Origin: Tupaia tana
Taxonomy: Eukaryota; Chordata; Mammalia; Scandentia; Tupaiidae
DNA: 64,000 nt
Direction of reading: 5' to 3'
Assembly (NCBI GenBank): GCA_026018925.1
Contig: JAKSZU010000003.1
Span: 185,163,505 to 185,227,504 of the forward strand
Shown: piece after piece, positions 44,300 through 52,741 of the stretch
Position numbering within the stretch: the first letter of the stretch is position 1
Layout: every line of letters starts with the position of its first letter
Position numbers and translations under genes: made by a program
The notes under the pieces: generated by a model
What the model was told of the DNA's origin: nothing
The model's database searches: none
What the model saw: the letters and a program-made list of their open reading frames with translations, nothing else

Positions 44300-45140
44300 G
44301 TGCTCCCAAAATGCCCATGCCCTCGTCCCTGAAATCTGAATGCTAGATTGCATGACAGGGGAGCTTGGCAGATAAAATTAAGATTACCTTAAAATAGGGA
44401 AACTTTCCTGGATTATCTGGGTGACCAAATCTGATCACATAAGTCTATAAAAAGCAAAGAATCTTCTCCGACTGGAGGCATGAGAGAAGTAGGAATAAGG
44501 GGAAGTCAGAGGGATTAGAGATGAAGAAAGGGAACTCACCTGCCATGAGTGGGGCCGCTTGGAAAGCAGGAAAGGAAAACAGGCAGCTTCCAGAAGCAAA
44601 TTTCAGTCTGGCAAACAACCAGAGGAAAAGAGGAGCATGGTCGCATAAATGCAGGAAACTGAATCCAGGCAACAATCTGAAAGAGCTTGGGAGCAGAGGC
44701 TTCCTCTGAGGTGCTAGTGAGGGTGCAGCCCCGATCACAGCATGAATTTCCAGTCATGCCATCTAGACATCTGACCAAGAGAAACTGGGGCATAAAGAAT
44801 TTGTCATTGGGGAACCAGCAGTTAGCGTAATGGCTATGTCGCTGGACTCCCACGTAGTCCACCGCGGTTCGCGTCCGGGACCCGGTGGCTTACAACTCAC
44901 ACCGGGCACGTGTGCGTGCGTGCCCAAGATCCCGAGAGGAGAATGGAGGAGAAGGGATTGCAGCGTGACCATCCCCCCTGGGGGGTGATTTCTCGCTTTC
45001 TGTCTCTATGTCTCTCTCTGTCTGTCTGGCAAGCGCACGCGCCCTACAGCGAAAAACCTCTCCAAAAAAAAAAAAAAAAAAAGAATTTGTCATTTACAAA
45101 GTTTGTGGTAAGTTGTTAAGGCAGCATAGAAAATTAACAC
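44300..45140 (+). mobile_element. fossil ERVL-MaLR-type solo LTR, SINE inserted
   Basis: Motif order of MaLR LTRs: 'aaaatgcccatgccctcgtc', 'taagattaccttaaaatagg', 'ctggattatctgggtgacc', 'aggaaactgaatccaggca' and 'gtttgtggtaagttgttaag'. Ancient and broken. A young SINE has landed near its right end. Confidence 0.75.
44809..45079 (+). mobile_element. young family A SINE with 15-bp target-site duplication
   Basis: One of the best-kept copies: GGGGAACCAGCAGTTAGCGT, CCGCGGTTCGCGTCCGGGAC, CACGTGTGCGTGCGTGCCCA, GGCAAGCGCACGCGCCCTAC and poly(A). AAAGAATTTGTCATT flanks it exactly (44,794 and 45,080). Dense intact CpGs mark it as recent. Confidence 0.97.
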
Positions 45141-46051
45141 AACATTCAAACAGGCCATACTTCTAGTAAAGCCTCATATGATTCAGAATGACTTCTCTGA
45201 CCCACTGGATTCAGGATATTTTCAGAGATTTTATAACATAAAAACATAAAATTGTAGCAGCTTATATTTAAAAATAGGGTCTTTATGATATAAACATTAA
45301 GTACTTTTATTTCAAGAAATCAATGAGGCTTGACAGAATCTACATGCTTTTGCATATAAGTTATGTTCCAATGGCTGAATAAAAAGTCAGAAAACCCACA
45401 TTATTTCTCACTACCTGCCTTTCTAATATGATTTGGTCACTCAATAACTTTACAAATAGCTAAAGACACTATAACTTGGCAATATTTTTTCTATCATTGC
45501 TATTAGTCTACTTTTTTAGCCTTCAATGAAAGGTAATGAAATACATTATAGCAGATTATTTAATTCATGTCTAAAAGAGAAAGTTTAAATACAAAATGAG
45601 TAGAAACACAAGGTATTGAATTTCAGTGAATTAAGATGTTATCATTTATGATGTCTTATGGAACTCTATAAAATGTCCATAGTGTGGGAAAGGTGCCTGG
45701 GCTAGAAATTAGAAAATGGAATAAAATAAAACAAAGTGTGTTCCAAGAAAGGTTTTCAGGCTGGGTATAAGCTGTAGACAATGGAAAATGTTGGAGAATC
45801 ATACTGGATCAAGAGCAAAAAGTGAAAGAAGCAAATGACAGGACTCTAAGGAAGAGGGCTACAACACCATTATAGTTATTGAATTGCCTCAAATATCCCC
45901 ATAGAAACAGATAAATCAACTAGAAAATCAAAAACCCATAGATGGCCTCTACTGCAAAATGAAGTGACAAGATATCACTAAGAACCCATGAGTTTCAACT
46001 ACTGATGATATTGCTGGAGCATGAGTGATTGCAGGAATAAGAAAGGGGAAT
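45141..46051. other. unassigned non-coding sequence
   Basis: AT-rich, nothing recognised. Confidence 0.4.
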
Positions 46052-46326
46052 GGGACCAGCAAGCATAATGGCTATGTCGCTAAACTCCCATGTAGTCAAC
46101 CACAGTTCGAATCCCGGACCCGGTGGCTTAAAAAACTCATGCCAGTCACTTGTGCGTGTGTGCCCAAGATCCTGAGAGGAGAATGGAGAAACAGGGATTG
46201 CGACGTGGCCATCCCCCCGGGGGGGGGGGGGTGTGTGATTTCTCGCTTTCTGTCTCTCTGTCTCTGTCTGTCTGGCAAGCACACACGCTGTATAGCAAAA
46301 AAAAAAAAAACTCTCCAAAAAAAAAG
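46052..46326 (+). mobile_element. family A SINE
   Basis: GGGACCAGCAAGCATAATGG head with a short A-box region, B box CAGTTCGAATCCC, 'cccaagatcctgagagg' body, a 12-base G run after CCCCCC (46,216-46,230), TATAGCAAAAA and A tail. Confidence 0.93.
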
Positions 46327-46439
46327 CAGGGGGAAGGAAAAGGAACTCCTGGTACACCTGACTTTATAACAGCCTCAGCATAATCCATAGTCATTAGAAA
46401 TATGAAGAGGTTATCATAAGAATAAAATCTACCCACCAC

Positions 46440-47625
46440 CTAGTCTATTCAAAGAATAAGAGCAACTGTGGAGTGTAACTTGCACCAAGGACCAACTGCC
46501 CACAAATCTTCACATCTCTGAGAACACACTGAAATCCCACCAGGCTTGCGTGAGTGGCTACAGCTATCACCCCAGCTGGACTGAGCAGTAACTGTGATCG
46601 TAGCACCCAACCCCATACCACATTATACACTCCATCACTTAGATGGACAGTGCAGTGGGGAACTGCTCAAGGAATGGACAAACACAGAAGTCCACCTGCC
46701 AAGCCTTCCTCATACGAAGGCTCCAACACACAGACTCTGTCTCTGTCTTTACAACCTCCAGCCTCTATCTTTCCAACCCCCTGGCTTGCTCTGGGCCTAG
46801 AGCAAGTGCTCGACCCCTCCTTATAGAGAGTCCTTCTAGCCTTGGTCCCCAAAGTCCCTGGCTTACCCTGGCCCTAGCTCATGTGATAACTCAAATGCAT
46901 GGCGCCTGACCTCTGCGGGGGCCCTCAAGCTTCTGTTCCCACAATCCCTAGCTTTTCCTGGGCTTGGATCATGTGGCAACTAAAATGCATACCACCCCTG
47001 CCAGCTGTGGGGCTCTCCAGAGACTCAGCTCCCACATTCCCAGACTTGCCCTGGTCAGTAGCTACAGCACAAGAGTCCCGGCCTTCAACAGGAGCTCTCC
47101 AAGCACTACAGGCCTCTGCTACAAGTGGGACCAAGCCTGATACACACTGAGTTCAATCACATAGGTCCTTCTCCACTGGAGGACACTCCAGACACAGCCA
47201 GTTCCCACTCCTGACTAGCGCTGAGCCCAGTACCTCCTGCAGTCACAGTGCACAGGTCCTAACCCCAGCAAGTACCTTTCTGACTGCAGACGCACTCGCA
47301 GCTCTGCCCATTCTGGGTGGCAACTCCCCCTTACTGTTGGTGTTGTTAGGCTCCCTAGAGACTGCAGGCTAACACTCTGGGTGGCCCCTAACACTGCCTA
47401 TGGCAAAGCAGCTCACGTGGTAATTCTCTCCTCCAACAAAACTGTGCCGGTGCTATCACAAACATTTGCAGCTAGAATACTGAGTCACTTACAGTCACCC
47501 CTGCCAGTGAACGTAACAGAAGACCTGTGGAGACAACACTACCACATCCACTCAAAACCAAAACACCCAATCTAATCAACATCGAAGGGCATATTCTCAA
47601 GAAAAAGTCTTCTACTTAGGAAGCT
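46440..47625 (+). mobile_element. isolated L1 5' UTR-like block
   Basis: GC-rich island of about 1.2 kb in AT-rich surroundings. Its right end ('cactcaaaaccaaaacaccc', 'aatctaatcaacatcgaagg', 'gcatattctcaagaaaaagt') corresponds to the sequence before ORF1 in mammalian L1. The middle holds diverged tandem units, as some L1 promoters do. No ORF1 follows, so it is a fragment cut off from its coding part. Overlapping proline/serine-rich ORFs on both strands reflect composition, not genes. Confidence 0.6.
46760..47280 (+). repeat. diverged tandem repeat of about 80-95 bp
   Basis: Units beginning near 46,760, 46,838, 46,928, 47,021 and 47,102 share the order AGC.TCTG/TTCCCA...CCCTGGCTTGCCCTGG...CATGTG..AACT.AAATGCAT...CTGCGGGG.CTC. 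The best pair is 46,838 with 46,928. Divergence is high and unit length varies, so it is an old array. Confidence 0.5.
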
Positions 47626-47649
47626 GCCTCCCCAAATCTGAAGAGGCCT

Positions 47650-47733
47650 GGTTTTTCAAGCTGTTGGGACCAGGATTCAAATTGCAGTCAGCTGTGTGGG
47701 ATATTTAACTGCTGTTCTACAGGGACTGGCTCC
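47650..47733 (-). mobile_element. old SINE head remnant
   Basis: 'caagctgttgggaccagg', reverse B box ATTCAAATTGCAGTCAGC, GTGTGGGATATTTAAC and an end at GGGACTGGC fit the reverse tRNA-like head. The body is missing. Confidence 0.55.
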
Positions 47734-47739
47734 TGATCA

Positions 47740-48309
47740 TTACACAGCTTTTTCATGTACTGAGAAGACACATTTCACCCCTATACATATTTTTTTATAG
47801 AATTATTACATATAAATAAAAATTATTTTATAAAAAAAGTCTAAATTGGAGAGAGTTTTGCAAACTCCTTATTTGAGGTGTGCTAACAGGATAAATCTCA
47901 GACCCTTCACTATTCTTGCTAATTCTGGAAGTTCACCGGGACATGGTTTTCTGGAAGATGAAGTACAAGAGTCCTGTGGGTTGATTTCAAGGATCCCCAG
48001 TACCCCTGGGTTCCAGTATTGAATCCAAGTAATAGCAGGAGTTAGAAATCACTTTTAAAAGTATGAAAGTGGCATGCACAAGAATAGGCAAATCATCCGT
48101 TGTGGCAGAAACAAAGGATAGAGGAAAAAAATGGAGACAGAAGAGTTGCTGGGTAGGTTAAGACGGTTCAGATACTATAGGCCAGGAGCTGACCTACAGA
48201 CCAAATCTGGCCTCTCACTTCTTCCTTAGCTTATGAGTCAAGAATGGCTTTTATATTTTTCACTTGCCAAAAAAAATTTTTTAAAGAATAATGTTTTGTG
48301 ACAAATGTA
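47740..48309. other. unassigned non-coding sequence
   Basis: Nothing recognised. Confidence 0.35.
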
Positions 48310-48500
48310 AATGATGTTGTCTTAATCCACTGTACCTGAGACTGGATGATTTGCAAAGACACGGGGCTTATTTGCCTCATAATTTGGGAGGCTGGAAAGT
48401 CAAAGGCGTGAAAGAAGCTGCTGTCTGTCTGGCCTCGGATGCCGAGTCACAACAGCGCCAAGAGAAGCAGAAAGGAAGGCAGCACATGTGAAGCAACCTT
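48310..48500 (+). mobile_element. fossil MaLR-type LTR fragment
   Basis: Begins 'tgttgtcttaatccac', then 'acctgagactggatgatttg' and 'tttgggaggctggaaagtca', the left-end pattern of MST/MLT-type LTRs. Only the left part is present. Ancient and broken. Confidence 0.6.
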
Positions 48501-48667
48501 TGGGCAACCAACTGGCTTTTTAGATATTTTGTTTCTTAATTCATGATAGAGTGTATGTGCATGTTGTGTTTTATATGAAACTAATCTTAGGATATTATGA
48601 TCCCTTAAAGACACCACTGTATCTTACGTATTTGACACAATTTGTTGTATATAATAGGTAGCTTGAA

Positions 48668-48800
48668 GGGCCAGCAGATGGTGTGGTGGTTAAGGTACTG
48701 AACTCCCCCCATGGCCAACTGCAGTTCAAGGCCCATATCTGGTGGCTTGCTTTCTCACTTTTCTTTCTTTCTCTTTCATCAAGTTAAAAATAATAATAAA
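48668..48800 (+). mobile_element. short-bodied SINE variant of family A
   Basis: GGGCCAGCAGATGGTGTGGT head, B-box region CAGTTCAAGGCCC, 'ctggtggcttgctttctcac', pyrimidine tract and CAAGTTAAAAATAATAAT tail, with no long body. Confidence 0.85.
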
Positions 48801-48981
48801 AATTATAATAGCCAATTAAATAAAAGAATAATTATTTTTTAAAAAATAAGTAGTTTGAACATATCTTTGAGTGGGTGAATTAGATTATAAACTCCTTAAA
48901 GATAAGAATATGTTTTAAGTTGCTGTGAAGCTCCTTAGTACCCAATACAGAGCAGAGAACATTGTGATTACATGGTTTGTG

Positions 48982-49244
48982 GGGACCAGCAGTTAGCATA
49001 ATGGCTATGTCGCTAGACTCCCATGTAGTCGACTGCAGTTCGCGACCCGGACCCGGTGGCTTAAAACTCATGCTGAGCGCATGTGCGTGTGTGCCCAAGA
49101 TCCTGAGAGGAGAATGGAGGAGAAGGGATTGTGGCGTGGCCATCCCCCCCAGAGGGTAATTTCTTGCTTTCTGTCTCTCTGTCTCTCCTTGTCTGTCTGG
49201 CAAGCGCACGCGCCCTATAGCAAAAAAAAAAAATAATAATAATA
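48982..49244 (+). mobile_element. young family A SINE
   Basis: GGGACCAGCAGTTAGCATAA head, CAGTTCGCGACCCGGACCC, 'cccaagatcctgagagg', GGCAAGCGCACGCGCCCTAT and an A tail ending in AAT repeats. ATGGTTTGTG on both sides (48,972 and 49,245) is the target-site duplication. Confidence 0.96.
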
Positions 49245-49254
49245 ATGGTTTGTG

Positions 49255-50134
49255 ACAAATGTCATAGGAACAAACCCTCCAACATACAGGAAAATCATGC
49301 ACTGGCCACCAGACTATGCCTTGTTTTTAATTAGCCAAAGTTCAATAACATCACTTTAGATGGAGATATAGTCTGGTCAAGAACTCCTTTCCCAGCATCT
49401 CAATGATAAAAAAAAAAAAAAAAAACAAACACGGAAATTTTGATTTTTAACTTTCTGTCCTCAGGGGACACAGAGAGACAATGGTTGCTATTTTAAAAGA
49501 CAGGTTATTGAGAAAGTTGACAGTTGAAATGAATGGGGAAACACTTTGGCAGGGAAGAGAATAAACACTAGGGTATTAGGAAAGCCATCAGGAGATGCCA
49601 TCCCCACAGGCTGAATAAACCCATCTGCCAGAGACATTATTCAAAACCACAGTTCAAACTGCAATTGTCTGGTAAATAGACTCTCACACCATTAGGTGAA
49701 AAAGATAGGTAGTGACAGGTAAAATTGAATGAAGTCCACCCAATTATGTATATTGAATGCCCGAGGGTCATTTCTGAATGTACAGATTACTATCTGAGGT
49801 TAAATCACCCACCAGTAGTTGCCAGAGAAAGAAGAAGAACGAATAAGGAATGCTGGGTGGGTGCCAGAGGAGTGTGTGGTTGCCACTAATCAATGGCAAT
49901 GACACCTTGGGAGGCAAATGACAGTGAGGCCATAGCCACAAAGGGCTGCCAGTAGAACAAAGTAAAGCAGGTCATGACACAAAACAACTTTGGTCTCAGG
50001 AAGAATGCTCTCTAATTTGGACCTTTTCCCCATCTCTTCCAGCTCACAGTCACTGCCACTTTATTACAAATTATAGCATCTTTTCAATTGTAATACTCAG
50101 TGAACACTATGATAGACCTAGAGGGAAGAAAAAA
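49255..50134. other. unassigned non-coding sequence
   Basis: Includes an A run at 49,408-49,425. No gene or named repeat. Confidence 0.4.
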
Positions 50135-50209
50135 TATTGGGTCATCGAAAAAGTCATGGTGCATTTTGCATAGAAAAATATGTCATGAGTTTTCCAACAA
50201 CCCAATGTA
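50135..50209. mobile_element. small mariner-like MITE, intact palindrome
   Basis: A 75-bp element starting TATTGGGTCATCGAAAAAGT and ending CCAACAACCCAATGTA. The right arm, reverse-complemented, is ATTGGGTTGTTGGAAAACTC, which pairs with the left arm. It shares the core 'tttgcatagaaaaa' and 'atgtcatga' with the copy at 13,163. TA is at both ends. Confidence 0.8.
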
Positions 50210-50932
50210 TTTCTTCCTTTTCCCTATTAATTATCTATACACATTCATCCCAAATCAACCTTCTTATGAGACTCCAACATGATCAAGAATCCTAAATTAT
50301 ACTTTAGGATTAGAGGCATATGTTTCTAATTGTCCTCTTAAAGAGAGGATTTGCCTTAGAACAAAATCATTAATACTTATTTAGTGGAGTGTCATGTGGG
50401 ACATCTCATCTCATGAAACCAACTGGGCAGGCATGGAGGAAAAAAAAAAAAAATTGCCAGGCTCAGAAAGATCTTAAAGAGAAAAAAGGAGAGAGAGAGA
50501 TGACATTGGAACATAGGGAATCCCTTGAACTGACCAAAGCCCTCCACCTTAGTCATTGTTACCTAGACTCTGTCCTAAAATAAAGTCGTCAGTATGTACA
50601 GTCTTCTGATAGAAGAGAGAGCAACTCGTCTTTACTCCATATCATTATGGGTTGTAACAGTCCCTTGACCCCATTTTTGTGCTTATCAATCAATCATCAT
50701 GCAGAATATACCCATTAAAAAATAAAATGAATTGTCCTTTATAATTCAAGAGTAACTTTTAAATGAAGAGTTCAAAGTACAAGCCAAATTCTCACATCTT
50801 TCACTAGGATGTCACAGCATATGAAGTTCTTTTTAACCTGATCATGATTTTTACCCCCAAGTGATTATGGACCACTTGACAGAGTTGTGGGATGAAGCAT
50901 CCTTGGAAATTGTTCTTTGAAAGGAGAGGTTC
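50210..50932. other. unassigned non-coding sequence
   Basis: Nothing recognised. A 13-base A run lies near 50,440. Confidence 0.35.
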
Positions 50933-51115
50933 AGGACTAGCAGATGGTATAAGAGTTATGTCACTGGACTCCTACATGGCTGACCGCAGTTCGAGTCCCA
51001 GACCCAGCGGCTTAAACTCATGCCAGGCACATGTGTGTGAGTGTCCAAAGTCCTGAGAGGAGAATGGAGGAGAAGGGATTGTGGTGTGACCATCCCCCTT
51101 TGAAGGAGGGGATTT

Positions 51116-51158
<43 letters not shown>

Positions 51159-51190
51159 GTGTATGTGCCCTATAGCAAAAATCTCTTGAA
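50933..51190 (+). mobile_element. family A SINE
   Basis: AGGACTAGCAGATGGTATAA head, CAGTTCGAGTCCC B box, 'caaagtcctgagagg' body, (CT)n at 51,119-51,153, GTGCCCTATAGCAAAAATCT. The A tail has been replaced by a GGAA array. Confidence 0.92.
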
Positions 51191-51247
51191 AGGAAGGAAG
51201 GAAGGAAGGAAGGAAGGAAGGAAGGAAGGAAGGAAGGAAGGAAGGAA
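51191..51247. repeat. (GGAA)n microsatellite
   Basis: About 14 GGAA units, grown from the A/G-rich tail of the SINE. GGAA arrays resemble ETS-factor binding sites, but no function can be inferred here. Confidence 0.95.
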
Positions 51248-51384
51248 AGGCTCATAAAGATTTCCTGTGGAGGAGTTAGCCATCAATGAAGCAGATGGCC
51301 AAGGAAGGGATAAAATGTGGAAAAGGAGAAAGAAACCAACTTTGCCTCAAGGAGCATGGTGAAGAAGAAAGACAAAGGAGACAT

Positions 51385-51570
51385 ACAAGCTTTTGAGTTA
51401 GGCAAATCTGCACTTAAATACTGCCTCTACAGATTTCTTTGTGACTTCAGACAAATGTTTGACTTTCTCTGAGGCTTAGCATTCTCATTTGTAAAAATAA
51501 GGATAATGCATTATCTCACAAGGTGTTTGTAAGAAATGTGACTGCTACATGGTAGGTACTATATGATGCT
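51385..51570 (+). repeat. MIR SINE
   Basis: Forward MIR: 'cacttaaatactgcctctac', 'tttctttgtgacttcagac', 'tctctgaggcttagcattct', 'catttgtaaaaataagg' and 'acatggtaggtactat'. Confidence 0.8.
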
Positions 51571-51828
51571 TCTATCTAAACCTTGTTCTCCCACCTCAAG
51601 CTGAGCAGACGAGGCTTACACAGAATGATTCCAATTTGATAGAGGCAGCTTGATACGATGGATAGAGCGGGAAGGAGGCAGACACAGCCCTGCTACTACA
51701 AGAATAAAAAGTACTATTTTTATACCAATTTTCAATTTATGAATATTTTATTGTATATTCCAAACAGCTGATCTAAAGTGACTATTAATACCATGTCACT
51801 AAAGTACAATTGCTTCTTCTGACATATA

Positions 51829-52100
51829 TTTTTTTTTCTTTCTTTTTTTTTGGAGAGGTTTTTGCTATAGGGCGCGTACACTCACCAGACAGACAGAGAG
51901 AGACAGAGACAGACAGCAGGAAATCACCCCCCAGGGGGGATGGCCATGCCGCAATCCCTTCTCCTCCATTCTCCTCCCGGGATCTTGGGCACGCACGCAC
52001 ATGCGCCCGGCGTGAGTTTAAGCCACCGGGTCTGGGACTCGAACCGCGGTCGACTACGTGGGAGTCCAGCGACATAGCCATTACACTAACTGCTGGTCCC
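51829..52100 (-). mobile_element. young family A SINE
   Basis: T-rich tail, 'tggagaggtttttgctatag', GGCGCGTACACTCACCAG, CACCCCCCAGGGGGGATGG, ACTCGAACCGCGGTCGACTA, head ending CTGCTGGTCCC. TTCTGACATAT flanks it exactly (51,817 and 52,102). Confidence 0.97.
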
Positions 52101-52171
52101 TTTCTGACATATCTTAAGGAGAGGCAAGAGATGGTTTCTGAGAGTTTCCACTCTTCCATCTTATGATTATA

Positions 52172-52453
52172 ATTTCTTTTCTTTTTTTTTTTTTTGGAGA
52201 GGTTTTTGCTACAGGGTGCTACAGAGCCTGTGCTCTCGCCAGAAAGACAGAGACAGAGAGACAGAAAGTGAGATATCACCCCCCAGTGGGGATGGCCATG
52301 CCGCAATCCCTTCTCCTCCATTCTCCTCTCGGGATTTTGGGCATGCAAGTGCATGCACCCAGCCTGAGTTTAAGCCACCGGGTGTGGGACTCAAACTGCG
52401 GTCAACTACGTGGGAGTCCAGCGACATAGCCAATATGCCAACTGCTGATCCCT
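52172..52453 (-). mobile_element. family A SINE, first of a nested pair
   Basis: T tail, 'ggagaggtttttgctacag' with a short internal duplication (GGGTGCTACAGAGCCTGTGC), CACCCCCCAGTGGGGATGG, body, decayed B box ACTCAAACTGCGG, head ending CTGATCCC. Followed by the ATAATTTCTT target sequence also seen at 52,169. Confidence 0.93.
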
Positions 52454-52463
52454 ATAATTTCTT

Positions 52464-52723
52464 TTTTTTTTTTTTTGGAGAGGTTTTTGCTACAGGGCGC
52501 GTGCACTCGCCAGACAGAGAGAGACAGAGAGACAGAAAGCGAGAAATCACCCCCCGGGAGGATGGCCACGCCACAATCCCTTCTCCTCCAATCTCCTCTC
52601 AGGATCTTGGGCACACACGCACACGCGTCCGGCATGAGATTTAAGCCACAGGGTCCGGGACGCGAACCGCGGTCGACTATGTGGGAGTCCAGCGACATAG
52701 CCATTACGCTAACTGCTGGTCCC
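52464..52723 (-). mobile_element. young family A SINE inserted at the end of another SINE
   Basis: Near-consensus: poly(T), GGGCGCGTGCACTCGCCAG, GACGCGAACCGCGGTCGACT, CTGCTGGTCCC. The exact 18-bp duplication TGATCCCTATAATTTCTT (52,446 and 52,724) is made of the last bases of the previous SINE plus its target site, which proves this one arrived later. Confidence 0.97.
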
Positions 52724-52741
52724 TGATCCCTATAATTTCTT

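Noticed and set aside
46554-47150. Overlapping proline/serine-rich ORFs near 46.5-47.1 kb as exons
   Set aside because: They lie in an L1 5' UTR-like block with tandem units, open on both strands because of composition.
51785-52354. 189-codon minus-strand ORF as a gene
   Set aside because: It runs through two reverse SINE copies and the peptide recurs at other copies; no start or splice context.
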